Below, piece after piece: positions 1 to 5,868 of a stretch of DNA of 10,359 nucleotides. The DNA comes from Candidatus Zixiibacteriota bacterium (GTDB lineage Bacteria; SM23-81). Both the position numbers and the translations under genes were made by a program. Each line of letters starts with the position of its first letter. Within the stretch, counting starts at the first letter, position 1. Under the pieces are notes generated by a model that saw nothing but the letters and a program-made list of their open reading frames with translations, had not been told where the DNA came from and did no database searches. The DNA lies in NCBI GenBank assembly GCA_030628225.1, contig DAOVRJ010000071.1:1-10359 (forward strand). Reading direction: 5' to 3'.

Positions 1-133
1 GGTGTCCCTCATTCAATTTATCAGCTGAAACGGTGGTACAATCTCTTGCCCAGCTGCCCAGAAGAAGATCGACGATCTTTCCCCTAACATGGCAGCAGAA
101 CAACTCGCCAGCCCGGAGCCATTCGCGGGGCAA
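1..133 (-). CDS. Possible 5' part of next gene after murE (murF by position), running off the window
   Basis: Of the three minus-strand frames after the murE TAA, only one stays open to the left edge: 44 codons from a TTG at 133. It has no ATG or GTG and no ribosome site before the TTG, so the start is unsure. The visible part includes LLLGSWARDCTTVSADKLNEGH. The end faintly recalls the 'v-s-T-D-S-R-k-l-x-p-G-d-L-F' signature at the start of MurF, and murF is the usual gene after murE. The match is too weak and too short for a product name. The 35 bases between the murE stop and this TTG hold no terminator. The other two frames are closed by stops within this stretch. Confidence 0.3.
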   Translation of the reverse strand, partial: MPREWLRAGELFCCHVRGKIVDLLLGSWARDCTTVSADKLNEGH

Positions 134-168
134 GTGATAAAATCCGCGGGTAATCTACGGGGGAAGTC

Positions 169-1626
169 TTAACTTTTCAGTTTTTTCAGCTCCTCAAGGA
201 TGACCGCTTTATCCAAAAAGGCGATTCGTTGATCTTCCACGATTTGAAACCGCTCGTGCCCTCTTCCGGCCACAACCAGGACGTCCCCGGGCCGGGCCAG
301 GGTCAAGCCGCGGCGAATGGCCTGTCGGCGATCGGGCACCACCTCACAGGAGGCCCCCCGGACCACACCTTCCTCCACGTCCCGCAGAATCTGCAGAGGA
401 TCTTCAGACCGTGGATTATCGGTGGTCAGGATGACCAGGTCGGCCATTCTGGAAGCCACCTCTCCCATCTGAGGTCGTTTGCCATGATCTCGATCTCCCC
501 CACACCCGAAGACGACCAACAGACGACCCGGGGACAGCTCCTGGACTGCAGCCAGCAGACGGCTCATGGCCTGAGTTGTATGCGCATAGTCTACGATAAT
601 TGAAAACCCTCGCTCAGACTGCAGGGTTTCAAACCGACCGTCCACACCGCTCGCGCCTTCCAGCCCTTCTCGAATCACATCCCCGGGCAACCCCAGGGCG
701 ATCCCGGCAGCGACAGTCGCCAGGACATTAAAGACATTGTAGCGACCCAGCAGATGAGACGTGAAATGAATAGACCCCTGGGGCGTACTCACCTTCATCT
801 CGGTCATCTGCGGAGTGAGCTTAACCCGGAGTAAAGAAACGTCTGCTTTTCCCTCTGCGGAGAAGGTGATGATAGGAACCTTGGTTTTATCCATCATGAA
901 CTGAGCATTGGGATCGTCCCGATTGATCACGGCATGAGCGCCTGGCCCTCGTAGCCTCTCAAACAGCAGCGCCTTGGCATCCCGGTAGCTTTGAAAATCC
1001 CCGTGAAAATCCAGGTGGTCCCTGGATAAGTTGGTGAAGACACCCATCTCAAAAGGGATCCCAAAAACCCGATCCAGGGCCAGTGCGTGAGAGGAAACCT
1101 CCATGACCACGTAATCGTTTCCCTGGGAGATCATCTGGGCCAAAATCTCGTGAAGCTCCAGAGCCTGGGGAGTGGTGTACTGAGAGGGCAACGTCTTTTC
1201 TCCGATGAAGGTGCCCACGGTGCCGATGAGCCCGGCACGATACCCGGCCGACTGTAACAGAGAACGCAGCAGGAAGGATGTTGTGGTCTTGCCATCGGTG
1301 CCGGTGATGCCCAGCAGTTTAAGTCTATCCGCCGGCCGTCCATACCACTGAGACGATAAAAGGGATAAGGCCTTTCTGGAATCTTTCACCCGTATGGTGG
1401 TCGTCGCACCCCGGATCTCCTCTTGGTCCACGACTACACCCACGGCTCCTCTCTCCACTGCCGAGGCAATAAATCGATGACCATCAGTGTGTTCGCCGCG
1501 GATGGCCACAAACAGTGTTCCGGGAGCTACGCGGCGCGAATCATAAGCGATGCCCTGAATCTCGATATCCAGCGGACCGCTGACCTCTTTCTCATCCAAG
1601 GCGGATATTAGTTTATTCAGCTTCAT
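169..1626 (-). CDS. murE: UDP-MurNAc-L-Ala-D-Glu ligase MurE, probably meso-diaminopimelate specific
   Basis: This 485-residue Mur ligase adds the third amino acid to UDP-MurNAc-L-Ala-D-Glu in the cytoplasm, using ATP. The N-terminal UDP-binding domain contains IAYDSRRVAPGTLFVAI (26-42). The P-loop is GTDGKTTT (109-116), with Asp where most Mur ligases have Asn. YTTPQALELH (150-159), MEVSSHALALDR (175-186), TNLSRDHLDFHG (198-209) and the likely carbamylated K218 in YRDAKALLF follow. The C-terminal domain has VDYAHT (345-350), GCGGDRDHGKRPQMG (374-388), DNPRSEDP (403-410) and GRGHE (454-458). In E. coli the DNPR Asn and Arg, and the Gly and Glu of GKGHE, hold meso-diaminopimelate; all four are present here. 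I chose the ATG at 1626, which overlaps the ftsI stop. Upstream starts at 1650 and 1710 would run into ftsI and lack ribosome sites. Confidence 0.95.
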   Translation of the reverse strand: MKLNKLISALDEKEVSGPLDIEIQGIAYDSRRVAPGTLFVAIRGEHTDGHRFIASAVERGAVGVVVDQEEIRGATTTIRVKDSRKALSLLSSQWYGRPADRLKLLGITGTDGKTTTSFLLRSLLQSAGYRAGLIGTVGTFIGEKTLPSQYTTPQALELHEILAQMISQGNDYVVMEVSSHALALDRVFGIPFEMGVFTNLSRDHLDFHGDFQSYRDAKALLFERLRGPGAHAVINRDDPNAQFMMDKTKVPIITFSAEGKADVSLLRVKLTPQMTEMKVSTPQGSIHFTSHLLGRYNVFNVLATVAAGIALGLPGDVIREGLEGASGVDGRFETLQSERGFSIIVDYAHTTQAMSRLLAAVQELSPGRLLVVFGCGGDRDHGKRPQMGEVASRMADLVILTTDNPRSEDPLQILRDVEEGVVRGASCEVVPDRRQAIRRGLTLARPGDVLVVAGRGHERFQIVEDQRIAFLDKAVILEELKKLKS

Positions 1627-3773
1627 GGCTTCGAGACACCCTGGTAACATGATGAGGCCACAGCCATCAGACTCTGGCCACCACCCGAGGGCGCGCATTC
1701 CAGATGGCACACGATCCCCTCTCCGATTGAACTGCCCGCCTTCGGCGTTTGTCTGACCACCAGACCGCTGCCGGAAACTCGTACGGCCAGCTCCTTTTGT
1801 CGCAACTGCCGGATGGCCTCTCTCATGGTCAACCCCACCACATGGGGGATCTCAGACGGCTCCGACCCCCGGGCCCTCTGATCGCCCAGATGCACTAGAA
1901 CCGTCTCCCCCCGTGCCACCAACAGACCGGTCTGAGGCTGCTGATGGTAAACCCGCAACCCGTCTCCTTCCAGCTCAGCCACCAATCCTCTCTGCTGGAG
2001 TTGATGCACAGCGGCGGAACTATCCAAGCCCGACAGGCTGGGCACAACGACCATCTGACTGGTATCTCCAGGTTCCGATGTCATCAAACAAAGGTCCGCA
2101 CAGGGTCCCTTGGGTAAATAAAGGATACGCTCTGCAATTCTGCGAAAGATGGGCGCCGCAGCCCGGCCCCCCGAGTGTGGGCTCCTGGGCTCATCCAGGA
2201 TAACCAGGCCCACCAGCCGGGGAGATTCGGCCGGGAAAAATCCACAGAAGGAGGCCACGAACTTGTTAGAGGAAAAACCCGATCCATTCTCCTTTAGCTT
2301 ATAAGCCGTTCCCGTCTTCCCCGCCACCGTCAGGCCCTTCATGCGGGCCATTTTCCCGGTGCCGCTTTCCACCACCTTTGCCAGAAAGAACCTGAGCACA
2401 GCGGCTGTCTCCGGGGAGATCACCCGTCGAACAGGAGATGGTGAGAAATTTCGAACCACGTTCCCTCGTCCGTCGACGATATATCGGACGATGAGTGGCT
2501 TCATCAAGGTTCCGCCGTTGGCCAGAGACGCATACGCGCAGACCAGCTGTAGAGGTGTGACGGCCACCTCGTGGCCGATGGCCATGGAGGCCAGAGACAT
2601 GCCGGACCAGGTTTTGGGGTGGGCCAGGAGTCCTTTCGCCTCTCCCGGCAGTTGGATGCCCGTGAGGTTGCCAAACCCAAATGCCCGGGCGTAGTCAAAG
2701 AAGATCTTCTCCCCCAATTTCCTGGCCACCTTAATGACGCCCACATTGCTGGATTTCTCGATGACCCGCTGAAAGGTAAGCCAGCCGAATTCCTCCACGT
2801 CGTGGATGATTTTACCGCACACCTCAATCTGGCCCTCTTCGCAGTAAATGATGTCCTCCGGTTTCTGGGTTTCCTCCTGCAGAGCAGCGGCGGCGGCGAC
2901 AATTTTAAAGGTGGAGCCGGGCTCGAACATGTCCGTGATGGCTCGATTCCTCCGCCATTCCGGAAGGACACGGCCAGGATGATTCAGGTCGTAACGGGGC
3001 TCATTGGCCATGGCCAGAATCTCTCCTGTTACCGGATCCATGAGAATGACACAGCCAGCCCTGGCCCTGGTATCCTGGATTCCCCTCTCTAATTCTTGTT
3101 CGGCGATTGCCTGATAGGTAGCCTGTATGGTGAGAACAAGGCTGTGGCCATCACATGGCTCCTCCCGTGGGTATTCCGCCAGGGGAATCTTTCGGCCACA
3201 GGCGTCCATCTGGACGACGGCCCAGCCATCTTCTCCGCAAAGCTGCTCATCAAATTGAAGCTCCAGCCCTTCCAAACCACTATTATCCACATCTGTGAAG
3301 CCGATGATCTGACAACCCATGCTCCGGCCCGGATAAAACCGCTCCATTTCACCCAGGGCGTAGACGCCGGGAATGCTCCACGACTCGATAAGCTCACTTT
3401 CCACGGGGCCCATCTTTCTGGTCAACCACACGAAGGAACCTTTTTTATAAAAATTACGGATAATACTTTGGGAAGGCCGGTTCAAAAATTTACCGAACAT
3501 GTCACCCAGCCGTTGGGGATTTTCGATCTCCTGGGGAACGGCGTAATAGGATTTTACCGGGAGATTGAAAACCAGCTTGGTCCCGTCTCTGTCGTAGATA
3601 TTTCCACGCCGGGCGTTCAAAACCAGCTCACATCTGTGCTGGACCTTGCTTTTCCGGCAATATTCGCGATTGTGCAAAATCTGGATGAAAAAAAGCCTGC
3701 CCACAAGAGAGGACCAGACACAAAAACCCAGGGCAATGACCAGCAGTGTCCGTCTTCCCTGATTGCTGTTCAA
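1623..3773 (-). CDS. ftsI: Septal peptidoglycan transpeptidase FtsI/PBP2-type with two PASTA domains
   Basis: This 716-residue class B penicillin-binding protein crosslinks peptidoglycan at the septum. A short cytoplasmic start and a membrane helix (about 9-30) lead to the dimerisation domain with RGNIYDRDG (56-64). The transpeptidase domain carries all three catalytic motifs: STFK with nucleophile S287 and K290, SSN (341-343) and KTGT (486-489). Two PASTA domains follow, about 577-628 (starting VPSLSGL) and 642-692 (starting IPHVVGL). This layout is known from SpoVD-like proteins of Firmicutes and from FtsI of several diderm phyla. E. coli FtsI lacks PASTA domains. The start is TTG, backed by GGAGG six bases upstream. 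The protein is cysteine-rich: I count 17 Cys, 16 of them beyond the membrane helix. Its TGA overlaps the murE ATG (ATGA). Confidence 0.95.
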   Translation of the reverse strand: MNSNQGRRTLLVIALGFCVWSSLVGRLFFIQILHNREYCRKSKVQHRCELVLNARRGNIYDRDGTKLVFNLPVKSYYAVPQEIENPQRLGDMFGKFLNRPSQSIIRNFYKKGSFVWLTRKMGPVESELIESWSIPGVYALGEMERFYPGRSMGCQIIGFTDVDNSGLEGLELQFDEQLCGEDGWAVVQMDACGRKIPLAEYPREEPCDGHSLVLTIQATYQAIAEQELERGIQDTRARAGCVILMDPVTGEILAMANEPRYDLNHPGRVLPEWRRNRAITDMFEPGSTFKIVAAAAALQEETQKPEDIIYCEEGQIEVCGKIIHDVEEFGWLTFQRVIEKSSNVGVIKVARKLGEKIFFDYARAFGFGNLTGIQLPGEAKGLLAHPKTWSGMSLASMAIGHEVAVTPLQLVCAYASLANGGTLMKPLIVRYIVDGRGNVVRNFSPSPVRRVISPETAAVLRFFLAKVVESGTGKMARMKGLTVAGKTGTAYKLKENGSGFSSNKFVASFCGFFPAESPRLVGLVILDEPRSPHSGGRAAAPIFRRIAERILYLPKGPCADLCLMTSEPGDTSQMVVVPSLSGLDSSAAVHQLQQRGLVAELEGDGLRVYHQQPQTGLLVARGETVLVHLGDQRARGSEPSEIPHVVGLTMREAIRQLRQKELAVRVSGSGLVVRQTPKAGSSIGEGIVCHLECAPSGGGQSLMAVASSCYQGVSKP

Positions 3774-3779
3774 CGTATA

Positions 3780-3784
3780 CCTCC
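3780..3784 (-). promoter_or_regulatory. Strong ribosome binding site fixing the TTG start of ftsI
   Basis: GGAGG on the minus strand lies six bases (TATACG) before the TTG at 3773. An in-frame TGA occurs a few codons upstream of that TTG, and no in-frame ATG lies before the membrane segment. The strong site therefore decides for a TTG start. The gap of 75 bases between ftsL and ftsI holds nothing else that I recognise. Confidence 0.8.
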
Positions 3785-3848
3785 ATCACAGTGGGAGAAG
3801 ATGTATTTGATTGTCCACGGGCCGATCAAATTATGGAAAGGAGGAAAT

Positions 3849-4184
3849 TCACTTGTAAAGCCGCACAATTTGCTCCTGGGAGGGAAAGATGAACCCAAAT
3901 CTTCGGGCCGCGCCCTGCAGATGCCTTGTTTCCGAGAGACGTAGCAACTCCACTCTCAGATAACCGTTATGGGCCTCCAGTTTGACAATCTGTTCTTCCA
4001 ACTCGGTAATTGCTATTTGCTGCCGGAGCACTTGCACTCTCTCCCACACATACCCCACCGTGGCGGCTATCCCCACCAGAAGAATTAGCAGAATGATCTG
4101 CGGAGAATGTGCCGACCTTTTCTTCCGACGGCCAGAACTACGGAGATATCTTCTCCCATTCAATCGGGTCATCTTGCTCCTCAT
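3849..4184 (-). CDS. ftsL: Cell division protein FtsL (FtsL/DivIC-like bitopic protein)
   Basis: This 111-residue protein has the FtsL plan rather than strong sequence identity. A short, very basic cytoplasmic start (RLNGRRYLRSSGRRKKR) leads to one membrane helix (IILLILLVGIAATVGYVW, about 29-46). A periplasmic coiled coil with heptad leucines and isoleucines follows (VLRQQIAITELEEQIVKLE), and the tail FGFIFPSQEQIVRLYK recalls the 'G...P...qiv' end of FtsL. FtsL works with FtsB and FtsQ to assemble and activate the septal synthase FtsW-FtsI. Its place between rsmH and ftsI is the standard one. I chose the ATG at 4184 because it overlaps the rsmH TGA (ATGA). The frame is open further upstream inside rsmH, and an ATG at 4172 is the alternative. 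The assignment rests on context plus topology. Confidence 0.82.
   Translation of the reverse strand: MRSKMTRLNGRRYLRSSGRRKKRSAHSPQIILLILLVGIAATVGYVWERVQVLRQQIAITELEEQIVKLEAHNGYLRVELLRLSETRHLQGAARRFGFIFPSQEQIVRLYK
4177..4182 (-). promoter_or_regulatory. Possible ribosome binding site for an alternative ftsL start
   Basis: GAGGAG on the minus strand lies four bases before the ATG at 4172, inside the first codons of the longer ftsL reading. It makes the shorter start (107 residues) a real alternative to the ATGA-coupled start at 4184, which has only a weak AGAAGA six bases upstream. The sequence alone does not decide. Confidence 0.4.
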
Positions 4185-5161
4185 GAGCTGATCTTCTGCG
4201 CAGCTCTTAGGCGAGCTCCCCTGGCTCTTGAATTGCGCTCTACCTCCTGGACCGTTGGTCGAACGGCTCTTCGGGTGAGCACCTTCAGAACTTTCCGAGC
4301 ACCGCAGACACACTGGGGAAAATCTTTGGGGCACTGACAAACCCCGGAAAAACGGGCGAAAAGCTCCTTGACGGCCCTATCCTCCAGTGACTGGTAGCAG
4401 AGAATCACCAACCGGCCGCCTGGTTTCAGAAACTCTACCGCCGTCTTCAAACCCGCTGGAAACTCCTCCAGCTCACCGTTGACCTGGATGCGAATGGCCT
4501 GAAAAACGCGTGCCAGGCTCTTAATGGCCTGAGGCCCGGGAACGGTTCGCCTAATAATGTCGGCCAGTTGCAGAGTGGTCTCGATGGAAGCCCGCTCTCG
4601 CGCCCGGATGATTGCCCGGGCAATTTTACGCCAGCGACTCTCCCCTCCGTTGTCCCGAATCATACTGGCTAAAGCTCTTTCGCCATATTCATTGACAATC
4701 AACCTGGCCGTTGTTCTCTGGGACGTATCCATCCTCATGTCCAGAGGACCGTCCTGAAGATAGCTGAACCCGCGTTCAGGCTCATCTATCTGAAATGAAG
4801 CCACGCCCAAATCGAACAACACCCCATCCACCTGGCGGACATCCCGGGATCTGAGCAGATCACCCAGCAGCGCGTATGGCGAGTGGAACAGAGTAATCCT
4901 GGAAGACCAGCGCTCCGAACACTGCTGAAAGTGGACAATGGCTCGCTTATCGCGATCAATGCCGATGAACCTTCCCTCAGCAGTCATGGCTCGAAGAATT
5001 GCCATAGCGTGACCACCGGCGCCCAAGGTGCAATCCACATAGATGCCGGAAAGATCTGTGAGCAGATAACTCACCACTTCATTTGCCATGACGGCCGTGT
5101 GCGTGAGGTAGGAATGTTTCTCCGGGGAGGGAGAGATTGCCCGGCGGGTGGAGGTAACCAT
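4181..5161 (-). CDS. rsmH: 16S rRNA (cytosine1402-N4)-methyltransferase RsmH (MraW)
   Basis: This 326-residue protein is RsmH, which methylates N4 of C1402 in the 16S rRNA decoding centre using S-adenosylmethionine. Family marks in order: HTAVMANEV (21-29), the SAM-binding DCTLGAGGHA (43-52), GIDRD (67-71), DLGVASFQID (117-126), RGFSY (130-134), DGPLDMRMD (137-145), KIARAI (179-184), FQAIRIQVNGELEE (220-233) and SLEDRAVK (258-265). The C-terminal cysteine cluster CQCP...CVCG (275-287) and the final NSRARGARLR (310-319) are also typical. Two spots differ from the usual form. The segment before FQAIRI reads IKSLARV where most family members have HPATRT, and SFHSLEDR appears as LCYQSLEDR. The SAM-binding core is intact. 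GGAG six bases before the ATG supports the start. Its TGA overlaps the ftsL ATG. Confidence 0.96.
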   Translation of the reverse strand: MVTSTRRAISPSPEKHSYLTHTAVMANEVVSYLLTDLSGIYVDCTLGAGGHAMAILRAMTAEGRFIGIDRDKRAIVHFQQCSERWSSRITLFHSPYALLGDLLRSRDVRQVDGVLFDLGVASFQIDEPERGFSYLQDGPLDMRMDTSQRTTARLIVNEYGERALASMIRDNGGESRWRKIARAIIRARERASIETTLQLADIIRRTVPGPQAIKSLARVFQAIRIQVNGELEEFPAGLKTAVEFLKPGGRLVILCYQSLEDRAVKELFARFSGVCQCPKDFPQCVCGARKVLKVLTRRAVRPTVQEVERNSRARGARLRAAQKISS

Positions 5162-5167
5162 TTGCCG

Positions 5168-5171
5168 CTCC
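5168..5171 (-). promoter_or_regulatory. Ribosome binding site of rsmH
   Basis: GGAG on the minus strand stands six bases before the ATG at 5161. It supports that start over the internal ATG at codon 25. Confidence 0.65.
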
Positions 5172-5231
5172 GAGCGCTGTCGTTTATATTGACCGCTCTT
5201 ACAGAGGTAGGATTCTTATAGCAGAGCGAGA

Positions 5232-5693
5232 TCAGGAATTATTATCCGGTTTCTCTCGAAAGATTTGTTCTGCCACCTGTTCGTAGCTTCCGGGACCTTT
5301 CTCTATGTATTCGTCGTAGGTCTCTGGTCTCCAGATCTCCATATGATCGAAGACTCCTATGATGATGACATTTTTCTCGATGCCCAGCTTGGTGATCAGA
5401 TTCCGGGGCAGGCTGATTCTCCCCTGGGCGTCGACCTTGGAATCAGACGCATGGGAAGCGATAGTCCTGATGTAGAATCGCTCTTCCGGAAGATCGCTGG
5501 AGAGCAGGTGTAATTTTTCCTCGATTCTAAACCACTGTTCAGGAGGGTAAACGTAAATGCACTGGTCCAAGCCCAGGGTGATCACATATCGCTCCTCTGA
5601 CGTGGCCCCCGCTGCCTTGCGAAATCTTGCCGGCACATTGACCCTAGCTTTCTCATCAATGGTATAATCATAACGGCCGTAAAAGGATGCCAT
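5232..5693 (-). CDS. mraZ: Transcriptional regulator MraZ
   Basis: This 153-residue protein matches MraZ in length and layout: two SpoVT/AbrB-type DNA-binding repeats. The first is around residues 5-47, with YTIDEKARVNVPARFR (10-25). The second is around 83-126, with DAQGRISLPRNL (88-99). Both carry the D-x-K/Q-x-R-x-x-x-P pattern. MraZ forms a ring-shaped oligomer that binds TGGGN repeats and represses its own promoter and the division genes behind it. Here the ATG at 5693 has an AGAGG site six bases upstream, and three TGGGN boxes lie 25-50 bases before the gene, so protein and target agree. It is the first gene of the dcw cluster. A 70-base gap without a recognisable signal other than the rsmH ribosome site separates it from rsmH. 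Confidence 0.97.
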   Translation of the reverse strand: MASFYGRYDYTIDEKARVNVPARFRKAAGATSEERYVITLGLDQCIYVYPPEQWFRIEEKLHLLSSDLPEERFYIRTIASHASDSKVDAQGRISLPRNLITKLGIEKNVIIIGVFDHMEIWRPETYDEYIEKGPGSYEQVAEQIFREKPDNNS

Positions 5694-5699
5694 GAGGAA

Positions 5700-5704
5700 C
5701 CTCT
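5700..5704 (-). promoter_or_regulatory. Ribosome binding site of mraZ
   Basis: AGAGG on the minus strand lies six bases before the ATG at 5693, the expected distance. It supports the chosen mraZ start. It sits just downstream of the MraZ boxes, in the same leader. Confidence 0.7.
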
Positions 5705-5717
5705 GAAAAAATAATTA

Positions 5718-5742
5718 ACCCACAACTACCCACTTTTCCCCA
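5718..5742 (-). promoter_or_regulatory. MraZ operator: three TGGGN boxes at 10-base spacing
   Basis: Read on the minus strand, three boxes occur: TGGGG (5742-5738), TGGGT (5732-5728) and TGGGT (5722-5718). Each pair is separated by exactly five bases (AAAAG and AGTTG). MraZ proteins are known to bind TGGGN repeats separated by 5-base spacers upstream of their own gene, so this is a textbook operator. The first box covers the predicted transcription start and the other two lie in the early leader. Binding should block initiation or promoter escape, giving autorepression of mraZ and the dcw genes behind it. Confidence 0.9.
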
Positions 5743-5747
5743 CCAGC

Positions 5748-5776
5748 ATAGTACAACATCATAGCTACTTTGTCAA
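5748..5776 (-). promoter_or_regulatory. Sigma70-type promoter of mraZ / dcw cluster
   Basis: On the minus strand a perfect -35 box TTGACA (5776-5771) is followed after exactly 17 bases by TACTAT (5753-5748), which differs from TATAAT at two positions. Spacing is ideal. The transcription start would fall near 5741, leaving a leader of about 48 bases before the mraZ ATG. This is the only strong promoter I found in the window and it sits where the dcw promoter is expected. The MraZ boxes overlap its predicted start. Confidence 0.85.
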
Positions 5777-5868
5777 GGAAAAATTTCTGTTTTTAAAAAA
5801 ATTTTGGGGGATACTTAACTGAAGGGATTTTAACGGGATTCAAAGAGGAAACGGGGAAGGAAAGCGGC
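5777..5868 (-). promoter_or_regulatory. Intergenic stretch with AT-rich UP-element-like tract upstream of the mraZ promoter
   Basis: This stretch lies between the end of the glycosyltransferase operon and the -35 box of the mraZ promoter. On the minus strand, the bases nearest the -35 (about 5778-5806) are almost pure A and T, with alternating A and T runs (AAAATTTTTTTAAAAACAG, then AAATTTTT). That composition and position fit an UP element, which contacts the RNA polymerase alpha subunits. The part next to the last transferase stop (5841-5868) is pyrimidine-rich and poor in G, but no GC-rich hairpin with a U tract is present. A Rho-dependent stop, or readthrough into the dcw cluster, is therefore possible. 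The UP role is inferred from composition only. Confidence 0.45.

Noticed and set aside
1627-1710. Longer murE starts at 1650 and 1710
   Set aside because: They overlap the end of ftsI, lack ribosome sites, and the added residues do not resemble a MurE N-terminus; the ATGA overlap at 1626 is typical.
2504-2971. Second minus-strand frame (155 codons) inside ftsI
   Set aside because: It is out of frame with the catalytic core of ftsI and its translation is low-complexity (Ser/Pro/Arg-rich) with no family marks.
2571-3092. Plus-strand frame of 173 codons
   Set aside because: It is antisense to the transpeptidase core of ftsI, with no ribosome site or domain identified.
3096-3944. Long plus-strand open frame (282 codons) opposite ftsI and ftsL
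   Set aside because: It lies wholly antisense to two well-supported genes, has no recognisable domain, and long antisense frames are expected in GC-rich coding sequence.
5777-5868. Intrinsic terminator for the glycosyltransferase operon
   Set aside because: T runs are present on the minus strand, but the only inverted pairing is weak A-T pairing without a GC stem. The A/T tract is better explained as an upstream promoter element.
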